A DNA stretch of 64,000 nucleotides from Zelonia costaricensis (taxonomy: Eukaryota > Euglenozoa > Kinetoplastea > Trypanosomatida > Trypanosomatidae), in contig JASAOO010003453.1 in the NCBI GenBank assembly GCA_030849075.1, positions 1-64,000 of the forward strand. Reading direction: 5' to 3'. This document shows positions 10,584 through 22,300 of the stretch, one piece after another; the first letter of the stretch is position 1; the number at the start of each line of letters is the position of its first letter. Below the pieces are notes generated by a model, which was not told the DNA's origin, did not search any database, and saw only the letters and a list, made by a program, of their open reading frames with translations. Position numbers and translations under genes: made by a program.

Positions 10584-12096
10584 CCCACGCTATGTCGCAC
10601 GCGGCTGGAGCGCAACCACAGTGCGGGCAATCGAAGTGGTGCGGGGGGAGGGGGACACTTGCTGAGAAGGAGCAGAGGAGAAGGGCGGAGGAGGGAAGGG
10701 AGGGAGGGGGGGGGGGGCGAGACCCGCCGAGCTGGTGCCGATGCCTCTCTGCGTGTGTGTGTCTGTGTCAGTGGACGCTGCGCAGGAGCGGAGGAGAACG
10801 AGTGCGCCGCGTGAAACCAAACAAAAAAAAAGAACAAAACGCAGACACGAGAAGAGTCCGCTCCGCAGCACGGACGTTGCACGATGAAGCGGCGCTGAGC
10901 AGGGATGCAGGGAACGAAGAGATGGTGTGAGCAGATACGCGAAGCGAGGTGTCACGGTAGCGTCAGCGGGACGCGGCGGCACACACAAACACTCGATGTT
11001 CAGAAAAGCAAACGGTGAGCGAATGACAGGGCAATGGTGAAACCAGAAACCGAGTCGACTAGGCACAAACACAGAGAAATGAGGAAAAAAAGAGGAAGCG
11101 CCGGCAAGGCGGCACGTCCGTTCCAGAAATTTGGGGGAACAATGCGCTTGAACTCGCGTTGAGCAGATTGGTGCGATCCCCGTGCCCACGAAGCCGACCA
11201 ACGCCCGCACACACACCGCGTAGAGCTGCGGAGCCGAACCCCTTGCCCGCTCCGTGTGAAAGAGTGAATGAGAAAGAACAAGGAAGAGGGAGAGATTTGC
11301 CGACAGTGGCACAAGTCGCTCGCTGGGCTGCGCGCGCGCGAAAGTCACGCCGCAGACAGCGAAGGCGACGGTGGAGAAAAAAAAAAAGAGCAAGCTGAGA
11401 AGAGGAGGAGGGGAAGAGCAGACCTGTGCAGCGGCCAGCGGTCACGTTTCCTTATTCGTTTCGAGGAGCACCGGTGTGGGCGTCTCGCTGATGGTTTCCC
11501 CTCCAGCTCTCGTGTCCGTTGCTTGGGAGAGGCTGCACGCGTGCTGGTGCGGGGGCAAGGTCGGGTGAAGCAGTTGAGGTCACGAAAGCGGGGAGGGAGA
11601 GCGGAGTGGGAGGGAAAAAAGAACTTGAATGCGAAGGAGAAACGTCTTGTTTCGCTTCTGCATGCGTGTGCGTCACGCGTAGGAGGCGGCGGGCCAGGAG
11701 CTCATTCGCGGCAGCCGACTGTGCAAGAGCTGCGTGCTGACCCGCAAGCATGGCAAGGAGAGAAACGAAACCGGTTTGTGGAGCCCCCTCCTGTATCCTG
11801 CGGTGGCCACAGCAGCGGCTGCGTGCTCCTTAACCGCTCGGCAAGTCGCTCTCATGATAGTTGATGTTGCCCGCTTTACTGAGGCCCTACTCCCAGACGA
11901 ACGCTTCTTTCTCTTTGTTTTCTTGATTTTACTCGGGATGGACCTCTTCTCGAGTTGCGCACTCTCGACTTCGCAGCCTGCAGGCACCGTGCGCAGGCGA
12001 GGAGAGGTGAGCAGCAAAGGTAGGAGGTGCCTTAAGAAGAAGAACACTGCGCACAAGGGGCAGAGGAGGGGCGCCAACGGCGCCCGCCGACGGAGT
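10584..12096 (-). other. Intergenic spacer, no supported gene
   Basis: It contains a 12-base G-run at 10706-10717, several A-runs (around 10824 and 11379) and purine-rich stretches, consistent with leader/splice signals of the LRR gene at its left side and a 3' UTR at its right. Candidate frames are short, arginine/serine-biased and without recognisable domains. Confidence 0.55.
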
Positions 12097-12714
12097 CTAA
12101 TACAGATCCGCCTCGCGCCGGCGCTGGCTTATCAAGGCAAGCCGCTGCGAGCCCGTGAAAACAACCGTACCGGGCCCCTCCACCCGCAGCTCCGTGAACC
12201 CGTCCAGGGCTAGGCGGATGTTGAGGCCGGTGGCGATGTCGGTCGAGACGGGCAACAGCAATTGGCTTGGCGGCTGCACCGCCGTTGTGCGCGGCGACTG
12301 CGTCAGGGAAGCGAGCGAGTACGCGGGCGATGGGCCGGCAGCCCCGGGCACAGGAGCCGCGCCATCCACCTCCGCCGTGTTCCCCGTTGACAGCGTGAGC
12401 GCTGACGCGCTGGTCAGCCGCCGCACGTCGAGGGGAAAGCAAACCACAACGAAGTCCTCCACCTTGTTGCTCGCCGTCACAGTGCGCACCACCGCACGCA
12501 CCGAGTAGGCCGACGCCGGCGGCTGCGTCCCGTGCTGGGACTCGTAGACCTGCAGCTCCTCCAGCGAGGCGGGCGGCAGGTAGGCGATGTGGAAAAGCCG
12601 CAGGGCGCCGTGCAGGTCGAGCGAGGTGTCCAGCGCCGTCCAGCGATGCGGCGCACCGTCTCGCACGGCCGCCGTGAAGGACGTCTCGCGCCGCGCAACC
12701 ACGATGTCACGCAT
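12097..12714 (-). CDS. Small protein with nucleoplasmin-like fold pattern (205 residues)
   Basis: Most of this protein looks like one beta-rich domain. An N-terminal strand (residues 4-20) is followed by GALRLFHIAYLPP (36-48), a strand set around VEDFVVVCFPLDVRR (85-99), a loose Gly/Ala/Pro/Ser loop (105-150), and a last block QLLLPVSTDI...GFTELRVEGPGTVVFTGSQ (151-190). The order and spacing resemble the nucleoplasmin-like domain of FKBP39/Fpr3-type proteins: a core strand, then a V-x-L/F-P strand, then a final V-x-G-x-G-x-V-x-x-x-G motif. No acidic tract or FKBP domain is present. Such domains are histone or ribosome-biogenesis chaperones, so a nuclear or nucleolar role is possible. The ATG at 12712-12714 is used because the frame upstream of it is low-complexity and lies in the polypurine (plus strand) leader. 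Gene reality is likely; the fold call is inference. Confidence 0.7.
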   Translation of the reverse strand: MRDIVVARRETSFTAAVRDGAPHRWTALDTSLDLHGALRLFHIAYLPPASLEELQVYESQHGTQPPASAYSVRAVVRTVTASNKVEDFVVVCFPLDVRRLTSASALTLSTGNTAEVDGAAPVPGAAGPSPAYSLASLTQSPRTTAVQPPSQLLLPVSTDIATGLNIRLALDGFTELRVEGPGTVVFTGSQRLALISQRRREADLY

Positions 12715-14291
12715 GGCGAGGACGGAAGGAGGGAGGGGGGGGAGGGCGCAGGTTTGTGTGCCTCTGTGTGTGTGTACCTCAGAGGAGAAGGCCGATGTGG
12801 AGGCGTGTCTGGCCCGCTTTTTGCAGTAGTGGCAGAGAGCGGACGTTGGAGAAGAGAGGGAGGGTGGCGGGGTGACGGGAGACCGGCAGAGGAAGGAGAA
12901 GCAAGTCAAGCAGGGGAGAGTGGCGGAGGCGAGAAGAAGGTGTGAGACCGACGGGCTTGCCGTCACCCAGCATGCGTGCAGCTTGCCGTCTCGTACGCCT
13001 GCACGCCTGCACTTCGACCTCATCAGTTCCACACATGCGCGTGGCCGGGCTGCGCTTTGATCTTTCGCGACGAGAGAGGGCTGGTGGTGGTGGCGTGTGT
13101 TGTCTTTTTTTTGTTTTCTGTTCAGGCGCTTTTCAGGGCAATGCGCGCACGCCGGTGAGGGAAGCAGTAATCTACCACGAGAGGGAGGCCCGACAAGAGC
13201 ACGAGTAGTGTCCGAAGGTCGACCCCACCCCCACGCTCCGAAGAACGGGGGGACGGGGGCGACCTGTTGAACGCCCGTGAAGGGTACTATGTCTGTGGTG
13301 ACGCGCCGCAGCGCACGGCGCCGACCAGCAACGTACAAGCGCGCCTCGGCGAGGCGCGGCGAGAAGCTCAAGAGGAATCAGCAAATGCCCCGCTTTCTCT
13401 CTCATACACACAAACCTGCAAACCTTGGCAGCAAGGCGGCGGCCCCGCAACGCGCGGGTCGAGAGGGCGTCCGCGGAAAGAAGTCATCGCGCTGTGGCAA
13501 CTGCGCTATTCTTCGGCGTTCCAAGTGCTCCAGCAAAAAAAAAAAAAAGAGGAAAACGTCCACAGACGCGCGTCTGTCGTGATCAGCGCAACGCTGAGAA
13601 TAAGCGAGGAGGAGAAGAGGGACAGGATTGAGAGGGACCATCGAGGACGGCGAGCGCTGCCCGCCCCGTCAATTTTTTTTTTCCTTGGCGTGGGCCTGCC
13701 GCCATTCATGGCTGCGAGGCGTTTGACATGCGCACTCCAGCCGCAGAAGAGGTGGGCATGCTCCCCTCCGTGTGTGCACACTTCCAAGGCTGTGGAACGA
13801 GCCGTTACGTTGACGTGGAGCCGGTGCACAACGGCGTCCGCATCGCGGCCGCCGGGAAAGACCGGGTGCGCATGGACGCTGCCAAGTGCCGCTCTGCGAT
13901 GTGCCGATGAATCTCCTTTTTCTTGTGGTTTCTTCGCTTCGTGAATGAGTGGAGTGGAGTTGGCTGTCGTCAGCAGCGGCAACCTTCGCCGCTTTGTGCG
14001 TGTGTGAGGGCGATTGTGTGTAATCATGGTAAAAGTCTGTGACTCCGCCCACCCCTCCCCCAGCGCGAGAGGAAGCAGCCGGAAAAACGAAGGGAGGGCA
14101 AGTAATGAATGATGCAGCAGTAGCAGCAGCAGCAGCAGCAGCAGCAGCACCGTCCGCGTGCGGTGATTCCGTGGGCACCCCAAGCAGCAGGACACGCAAA
14201 CAAGAACGCAGAGCGAGCCCGGGGAGGGAGGAGGGCAGCGGCGGTGACACGCACGGGCGCGCTCGATAAAGTCTCTGCGCGTCAAACCGCA
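12715..14291 (-). other. Intergenic spacer with CAG repeat and A14 run
   Basis: The leader side (12715-12910) is purine-rich on the plus strand. A 14-base A-run lies at 13535-13548, a T-run near 13672-13682 and an interrupted CAG/CTG repeat at 14114-14149. No gene is supported. Confidence 0.55.
14114..14149. repeat. CAG/CTG trinucleotide repeat (about 12 units, one TAG interruption)
   Basis: Reading the plus strand, units of GCA run from 14114 to 14149 with one interrupting TAG near 14121. It lies 142 bases past the stop codon of the Nfu gene, so on the transcribed (minus-derived) RNA it would be a CUG repeat in the 3' UTR. It lies outside any supported coding sequence. Confidence 0.9.
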
Positions 14292-15620
14292 CTACAGCGA
14301 AGAGGAGGCCCCCGCGGTGTCGACAGACGGTGCCCGCACCTCCCGCACGATCCTGTACGGCCGAGACCCCGGGGCAGCCGACGCGCTGAACCGCACCGGG
14401 CCCTCTTCATTGGGGCTGCCATCGTCCTCGGTCGCCGCGTGCAGTGCTGCTGGTGGCATCGACGGGGTGGCAGCAGACTCGCCACTCCGTGACGCGGCGA
14501 AGCTGCCGAACGCGGAGGTGGCGCGCGAGACGTCCCGGACGGCCAGCACCTCGGGAATCCAGTGCCGCGTGGTGCGCTCAATGAGGTCGACCAGCGTCGT
14601 CTTGCTGCTCTTGCACGTGCGGCAGGCCCCCAGCAGCTCCACGCACAAGTCGCCCGAGACCGGGTCAAAGCCGACGAAGCGCAGGTCGCCCCCGTCGTCC
14701 TGCAGTTGCGGGCGGATTGTCGTGGCCACGAGCTCCTTGAGCATCAGCACCACCTCGGAGTCGCCCTCCTCCGGCACGGTGTCGGCGTGCGGGTTCGGCG
14801 CGCTCGGGTCCACGTGCGGCTGGCCGCTGCCGATGTGGTCCGTGAGCAGGGCGCTGACATGGAACTTCAGCTCCGACCAGTCCGTCGCGGCGACGAGGGA
14901 CTGCAGGGCGGCCTCGTCGATCTGCTCGTCCTGCGCCGACGGCGACACGGTGAAGCCGCCCACATCAAACGAGGCCTCGGCGGTGCCGTCCGCCGTCGGG
15001 AACGGCGTTGCAGCCGGCGAGGGTGCCGCCGTGTGCCCGGGAGCGGCCTCCCCGCCCTGGAGGACGTCATCAACGCGGTGCTGCAGGGCCTGCGAGCGGG
15101 CGGCGGCTGTGGCCTCGTCCGTCGCGTGCCCCTGCCGCACGCCGTGAAAGCGTATGGCGAAGTAGCGCGCCGCCGCCGCCGCGTCCGCCGTCTCGACGCG
15201 CTTGACGGTCACGAAGGAGGCGCCGACGGTGACCTCCTCGACCATCGGCAGGGCCTCCAGCAGGGTGTGGGCGAGAGGGGAGAGGTAGCTGTTGGCGCTG
15301 TCGAACATCATCGTGTGCGTGTTGGGGGGCAAGAACTGCATGTCGTCCACATAGAACTTGTAGCAGGCATCGTTGGGGGTTGGCTGGAAGCGGACGAAGA
15401 CGGTCCGACGTGCTGCCCAGCAGGCGCCGCGTGCGGCAGCCGCGCGGTGGTGGGGCGTCGTCACTCGACACCGCAAGTGTGCGCTCATCACTGGCGGAGC
15501 GGCAGCGGGAGCCGCACACAGCCGGGAGCCACGCAGGCCCGGGAGGACCGAGCGCGTCGAAGAGGCGCGGCGGAGCTGCCGCCCCGCTGTCTGCGCATGT
15601 GACACTGTTCGAGCGCGCAT
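14292..15620 (-). CDS. NFU1: Nfu-type iron-sulfur cluster carrier, mitochondrial (442 residues)
   Basis: Two domains of NFU1 are visible. The N-terminal Nfu domain begins with VFVRFQPTPND (74-84) and continues through GASFVTVKR (133-141); it is interrupted by a ~100-residue polar insertion (about 141-245) and resumes with TDWSELKFHVSALL (247-260). The NifU-like C-terminal domain spans about 287-362 with the DDGGDL motif (308-313) and the cluster-binding Cys333-x-x-Cys336 in GACRTCKSS. Family members hold a labile 4Fe-4S cluster between two subunits and pass it to targets such as lipoyl synthase in mitochondria. The start at 15618-15620 (MRARTV) gives a basic, Ser/Arg-rich leader fitting import; the open frame continues further upstream but into leader sequence. 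An extra 80-residue disordered tail follows the C-terminal domain. Trypanosomatids carry several Nfu paralogues; which one this is cannot be told here. Confidence 0.9.
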   Translation of the reverse strand: MRARTVSHAQTAGRQLRRASSTRSVLPGLRGSRLCAAPAAAPPVMSAHLRCRVTTPHHRAAAARGACWAARRTVFVRFQPTPNDACYKFYVDDMQFLPPNTHTMMFDSANSYLSPLAHTLLEALPMVEEVTVGASFVTVKRVETADAAAAARYFAIRFHGVRQGHATDEATAAARSQALQHRVDDVLQGGEAAPGHTAAPSPAATPFPTADGTAEASFDVGGFTVSPSAQDEQIDEAALQSLVAATDWSELKFHVSALLTDHIGSGQPHVDPSAPNPHADTVPEEGDSEVVLMLKELVATTIRPQLQDDGGDLRFVGFDPVSGDLCVELLGACRTCKSSKTTLVDLIERTTRHWIPEVLAVRDVSRATSAFGSFAASRSGESAATPSMPPAALHAATEDDGSPNEEGPVRFSASAAPGSRPYRIVREVRAPSVDTAGASSSL

Positions 15621-16378
15621 GGCGCCAGCGGGGGATGCGTATCTATGTGCGCGCTGACAGGGGCAGAATGCCGAGGCGGCCACTCCTCTCCAACGGTGTG
15701 GGGAACAGTGACGGGCCTGGTAGAGCCGCGGCACAGCTGCGGGCTTGTGGACCGACGTGCGCGAGGCAAATCGAAGGCGAATAGCGCCGCTTTGCTGCAC
15801 AATTTCACTTGTAAGGACGGAGGCCAACGTGGGAGGGGGGTGGGGGCGAGGATGGAGGAAGGAGGAAGGGGAGGACGTGGAAGATAGAAAGCGCGGCTGG
15901 AGCCGCATCTCTGCGCTATGGCATACACGAACTCTTCTGGAAGAGCGGGAAGGTGGGGGGGGGGGTGAGGGCCGCTGCTCTTGCCGCGAGTACACGGCAA
16001 CCCCCGCTCAGCACCGCCGCGAAACCCCCCGCGCAACGTCGACGTCCACACCAGACACCCACACACGCCGCTCCCCACCGCAGAGCTACCGCTGCGGCGC
16101 AGTCGGCAGCTCTCTGGGTGCTTGTAGGCTCCTTTCTCACGAGTTCTTCGGTTTCTTTCTTGTAATCGGTTTAACAGGAGGAGGGGGAAGAGGCGGTGAC
16201 ACAATGTCAGCGTGTTTCGCAGCTAGTCACAGGCAGTCATCGACAGAGGCAACCGCAGGGGCTGAGGGAGGAGGGAAGAGGGAGGGGGGAAGGCGCATTT
16301 GGCGCAGCGCACCTGGAGAGAGAGGCGGACTCGACAGCGCCGCTTACGAGGTCAGCGTCAGTACAGTTGCTTCTCTTC
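15621..16378 (-). other. Intergenic spacer, no supported gene
   Basis: A purine-rich band on the plus strand at 15815-15970, with a G-run at 15957-15968, marks the likely polypyrimidine/splice-acceptor zone of the Nfu transcript. The rest should be 3' UTR of the helicase gene. Confidence 0.55.
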
Positions 16379-19300
16379 CTACTCGGCAAACTGCAGCCGC
16401 TGCACCTCCGCCTCCTCCGTGGCCTCTGCGACGAGGCGGGGCATCAGAGTGTCAAGTTCGGTGTTGAGGGCCGTCTGCACCTCAAGCGCCTGCCGCAGCC
16501 GCACCGCCCAGTTGTCCAGCACCGCCTGGTACGCCTCCCGCCACGCCTTCTCCTGCGCGTGCTGTGTCGCCCGCAGCGCGTCGTACTGTGTCTTGTACAC
16601 GGCGTGCTCGGTCTTGTCCGTGGCGCGGCCGCTGCTAATCTCCAGCGCCTCCTTCATCACAAGGAGCTCGCACTTCTTGCCAGCAATCGTGAACTCGCGC
16701 CGCAGCTCCGCTTGAGCCTCGGTCGAGAGGAGGTGGCGGGGGAGCGGGTTGCCCAGCGTGTCCCCGCCGACCTCCTCCTCGTCCTCCTCGGCACCCTTCT
16801 CCTCCGGCCGCGCAGCGCGGTCGCTCTGCGTGTGATCAGCCGGCGGCACGTCGAGCAACTCGTAGCCGAACTTCTTGGCCACCTTGTTGTACAGCCCCAC
16901 GCAGCCCACGCAGGCCGTCTCGCCGAGCACGTACGTGGTCGCATCGGCCGATGCGTCCTCCGCCGCCGCCTCCTCCGCCGCGGCGTGCTGCCGGCGCGCC
17001 AGCTGGGCTGTCACTCGGTGGCATGCGACCAGAGCGCGGGAGCCGCAGCGGGCGCACATGACGGACACGGGGGTGCGGCACAGGCCCGTCGGCTCCCCGC
17101 AGCGGCGCTCCTGAAAGTGCGGGAAGAAGGCGTACTGCAGGGCCTGGTGCCCGTCCGTGCCGCTTACCACCCGCTGCCCACACGACAGCTCCGTCAGACC
17201 CACGTACGTGCACGGCTCACACGTCTCACCGCAGACGCGGTGGCACATGTGGCCGCACGACAGCGTCGTGTCACACGGGTAGGTGCAGAAGGCGTGTGGG
17301 GTGCTGTTGCCCGTTGCGATGCCGTCCGCCTCGTCCTCCTCCGCCTCCCGCTCCGCCCGCGCGCCGATTGCGTGCTGCGCGTGGCACAGGAGCAGGCAGG
17401 CGTGCGAGACGTTGGGGCACACGTCGTAGACCTGCAGGCACAGCGACTGGCACTCGGTGGGGCCGTGCACGCGCACCGCCACCACCTCCTCGTCCGCCTC
17501 CTCGTCCTCCTCGTCCTCCTCCGGCGGCGGCGGGGTGTCGGTGTCGGCCTCGTCGTGCTCCTGCAGCACCGCGACGCGGCGGCACTTGTAGTGCTCCGGG
17601 CACACCATCGCCAGCACGCAGGCCCCCACCTCGGGTGGCAGCCAGTAAGCGCGGTGGTCCTTGGGCGCCATGAGGCGCCGCTGCCGCTGCACAAGCGACT
17701 CGGCCTTGGAGAAGAGCGGGATGCAGGCAAAGAGCTCGCGGCTGCCAATCAGGACGACGCCGTGACGCACGCGCCGCAGCAGCCGCCACAGCCACCACTG
17801 TAGCCTCGTCACGAAGAGGGATGGCGAGCCGTCGGCCGCCTCGGCCCAGAGCTGGCGCCACTGCTGGTGTCGGACATCCGGCCGGTGACTTCCCGCGTCC
17901 GCCCCGCTGCTGCCCCCGCCACCGCCGCCCCCGCCGCGGCTCTTGTGCAGTGCCCCCACCACGACCTGTAGCAGGCCCGAGAGGCACACAATGCCGACCT
18001 CCGCCTCGCACTCCGCCTCCTCGAGGCTCGTGTACAGCACCGGCGCCGTCGCGGCCGCCGGCGCGGTCGTCACAGCCGACGCCGCCGAGACGGTCTCGTT
18101 GCCGGCGTCCTCCAGCGACTCCTTCCACACGCGCACCGACTGCCGCAGCCGCGGGGTGGTGGCGAGCGCCGACTTGGACAGCGCCGCAGCGACCGTCTCC
18201 GCCTCCACTGCGGTGCTCGTGTAAATGCCAAACGCGATCTGCGCCGGCGTCGACGCCGATATCGCCGCGCCTGGGCTGCGCAGTGGCTGCGACGGGCGCT
18301 GGTAGCTCGCAAGGTACTCCATGAGGAACACCGCAGCAGCCGCATCGGCGGCGACGCTGTTGTCCATGGACACGCCGTGGCTCCACACCTCGACCGCGCT
18401 GTAGGAGGCGAGGCCCGGGAACACCGGGGGCGGGGAGGCGGTGTCGGTGTCGCCCGGCACGGGCTCCGCCGCGTCCGCGCCGTCTTCCTCGTCCGCCCCG
18501 TCCTCCTCCGCTGCCTCGGCCCCCGCCGTCTTCGCCGCGTCGGCTTTGCCCGCCCCCGCTGCCACCTTGGACAGCGCCCGGGCGTCCTCGATGGTGTAGC
18601 GCAGCAGCGCCTGCACCTCGCCACGGCGGCAGCGCAGCGAGTCGCGCAGGGCCGTCGTGGTTAGGTCGCCGCTGCGCTGCAGCTCGGCGCGCAGTGAGCG
18701 CAGCAGGGCCAGGACGATGCGCTCGTGCGAGCGGCGGCGCTCTTGGAAGGATGGCACCTCGGAGGTGAGGGAGTAGACGAAGCTGGAGGCTGGCGTCAGC
18801 ATCGCGAAGAAGCCGTCCTGCACGGCGTCGATGTCGTCGACGCAGAGGTGCGGTGGCTGCCAGCACCACAGGTACGGCAGCAGCAGCCCCTGCGTGAGCT
18901 CCGTCGGGGTGCTGCTCAGCAGGGTGTGCCGCGTGCTCTGCGAGGCCGCCGCAACGCCCCAGACGAGATCCAGGAAGAGCTGGAAGACCGCCTTGACGGA
19001 CTCGTGGACAGAAGCGTGGAGGTGGTGGGCCAGCGCACACTGCTTCTCGCAGTACACGCTGTGCCACCCCTCCAGCTGCTCCTGGCTCAGCGCGGAGAGG
19101 TGCGTCGTCGGCGGCATCGTCACGGGCGCGTAGCGCTCCTCCGGCGCCGCCGTCAGTGTCTCCCAGGCCGCCGCGCCCGGCACGTCGAGGTCGGCCAGCG
19201 ACGCGACCACCTCGCTCGCGGGCCACAGGTCGGTGCGGATGAAGTCTGCCCACGTGTGCGCCGGCGTCGAGGAAGCCGCGGCCCGCGACGTCACATCGGC

Positions 19301-22300
19301 GGCATCGCGGGCTGACAGCGAGAGGGAGAGCAGTGAGGGCACCACCGCCGTGGCGGCGCGGCAGCGGCCGCTCCACGCGCCGACGCCGGCGAGGCGGCGC
19401 AGCTCCGTGTCGAGCTGACCCGTCAGCGGCGCGTTGAGGGAGCGGGTGTGCGACTCCCGCACGAGGGCAGCCAGCGACGTGATCTCGCCCTGCCGCGGCC
19501 ACCCAGACCCCGCGTCGCTGGCGTGGAAGAGGAACTCTGCCACCGCAGCCGGGACGGTCGAGGTCGCCACAGCAGGGCGCAGCAGCAGCGGAGTGGCGCA
19601 GTAGAGAAAGCCCTCGTTCAGCAGCTGGTACTGCCGGCGCGCCTCGGTCGCGGCGCCGCTCGCCTCGTCCAGCAGACTCGGCCCACCACGCACGCCCGCC
19701 GGCGCAGCGAAGAGGTCGGCCACAGACGCGCGCCGCAGCGCCGCGGCTGCCTGCTTGACGGCGGTCATGGCCTGCCGCAGGCTGCCCTGCACGTTGCGCT
19801 GCTGCTCCTGGCGGGCCGTGGCGTGCAGGCGGCCGCGTACAAGGGCGGAGGCGTACAGGACGGCGGTCTTGCCGCTGCCGGTGCATCCATCCACCACACG
19901 CACCGACACCGGAAGACCGTCCTGCCCTGTCGCCCGCGCCGCCGCACCGCTAATGCTGAGGCCCGCGGTGAGGGAGTGCAGCGCCTCGACCTGCGCCGAA
20001 GAGAAGCCCACCGCGTCGTTGACTGAGGCGAGTAGCGTCTGCAGCGACGTCGTCGCCGACGACGCGTCCGCGGCGCTGCCCGTTCCCGAGAGAAGGGCCG
20101 AGACGGACGGGGTGAGGGCGTCGGTGTAGCGCTGCCGCGGCACCGCGCCGTCCATGAAGTGCTCCGTCCACAGCCCCGACACGGCATCCGCCACGAACGG
20201 ACGCCCTGCACTGGCGGTCGCGCCTGCCGCGCCTGCGGGGCGCCGGGGCGGGGCGGCGGGGCCACGGCCCCGGCCGTTGGCGCCGGCCTCCGCCTGCCGC
20301 ACACTGAGCGACAGCGTGTGGAGGCGCCGCAGACAGTCCAGGTACGTCAGCGCCGGGGTGCCGGACGGAAGAAGCCGCTCCGGCGGGGCCGCAGCCGTCG
20401 CGGATAGCAGGGCGGCGCGGCGCCGCCGTGACCCGCGCCGCTGATGCGCCGCTGCGTCGGCGCCTGTCACCACCCACGCCTGACCCAGCCCGTCCTCGGC
20501 CGTCGCGGCACTCGTCTGCACAAAGTCGGCGAGCATGTCCGCGTCGCGCAGCACGTGTGCCGTAAGGCGGTACGACGAGGCGCCGATGCCAATGTTGCCG
20601 CTGCTGCCGCTCTTCTCCCGCACCGCGTTGTCTGACCTCAAGTGCGTGAGCACGAGCGGGAAGGCCGCCCACTGGCCGTTGAGCTGCACTACTGCGTAGG
20701 CGAAGAGCGAGGCGTCCGCGTCGCACACGCGGGACGCCTGCAGGGCGGAGAGGAGTGCCTTGGTCTCATCCTGGTGGCGCCGCTCACGAGAGCCGCGCAC
20801 ACACAGGTGCATCGGCAGCCCGAACGCGGCGTGGTGCTGCACCTCGGCCAGCGAGTACGCCAGCATTCCACTGGCACGCGGCCCCACCGCCTCCACACCG
20901 CTCAGCCGCACCGCGATGACGCCATCCACGCGGCCGCGGCCCACCTCGGCTGCGCCACCGGCCAGCTTCGCCACGCGACGCACAGCGCGGGCGGCACTAC
21001 CGTAGACTTCTGCGTAGGCGGCCAGCGCCGTGCCGCGCAGGAAACGCTGCACCTCGTGGTGCAGGTACGGGTTGTAGGTCCCCCGCAGCGCCGACAGCTG
21101 CTCCGCGACGGCGCGCTCCTGCAGGCGCCGCCCGTCCAGCATCTGTGGCAGCGTCGGCGGCGCCTGCAGCTCCGCCAGCGTGTCCGTGGCGTCTTCGGCG
21201 GTTGTCGCACCGCGGCGGCCCGTGTCGAGGCGATCGCGCGCCCGCCGAAGGTCGTCCTCAAGCTGAAGCCAGCGCAGCACCTCCTTGAGGACGCCGGTGG
21301 CCGCCACCGCCTCGAGCACGTCCGCGACCGCCTCTGCCGCGCCGCTGACATCCACAGCAGACTGCTTGCTACGGCCGCTGTGTGATTGCTGCAGCCACGC
21401 GTGTGCAAGGCGGGTGAGGAGAAGCTCGAAGCCGTTGCCCGCCTGCCGTGCACTGCGCCGCAGCTCCGCCGTGGCCAAGGCCGTGTCCGCCGCGACAGTG
21501 TCGCTCGCGCTCGCGTGCTGCAGGCCGAGCAGCAGGGCGTCGTGGAGGGTCTGCGTCAGAGGCTCACGCGCAGTCGTCGCGGGACTGGACACGAGGAGCT
21601 GCAGCGCCACCTGCGACGCGCCGTCGACGAAGAGCGGCGAGGCGAGGAAGAGGTAGACGAGCCGCTGACACAGCCGCGGCAGCCGCATGGCGGACTCAAC
21701 GTGGAGGAACACGGAAAGAAGGGTGCGCAGCGCGAACTGAATCGTGCGCCGCAGCCGGTCGAGCGCCTCGGGGTCGGCGTCACGCATGGCATCTGGGCGC
21801 AGACGCAGCAGCATCGGCAGCTGCAGTGTCCGGCGCCATCCCTCACCGCCGCTGCTCTGCGCGCGGCCCGCGCCGGAGGACGCCGCGGCGGCCTCGAGAA
21901 AGGCGAGCTGGGCGAGCCCCGGCGGCTGCTCCAGCAGTGCCGCCAGCCATCGCGCCACCACAGCAATGCTCCCCTCCACCGCGTCGCGCCACAAGTCGAC
22001 GTCGCGGGCCGAGAAGAGCGCCGTGTTGTACGTGACAAACTCCGCGTGTGTCGCGCAGGCCGCACTCGACGCCGCGGCGTCGTCGCTGGAGGTCGCGCTC
22101 CCCGGCGGGGGCCGCGGCTGGCAGCGCAGAAGAAGAAAGTCGCCGGGGTGCGCAACGGTGCGCTCGCCGTCGGCTGCCGTGGCGCCAGTCGCGGCCGCTA
22201 CGTCCATCAGCAGCGGCGATGCGCCGCTTGCGCTCTCCGCGGTGTCCGGTGTCTGCGAAGCGGCCAGGACGAGCGTGCGGCCATCATTGGCCACGAGCTC

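Noticed and set aside
16196..17803. 535-codon plus-strand open frame opposite the helicase gene
   Set aside because: Antisense shadow, Arg/Leu/Val/Gln-biased, no domain; opposite to the direction of the cluster.
17271..19886. 871-codon open frame in a second minus-strand frame of the helicase gene
   Set aside because: Overlaps the longer frame with helicase motifs and shows Arg/Gly/Ala bias typical of a shifted frame.
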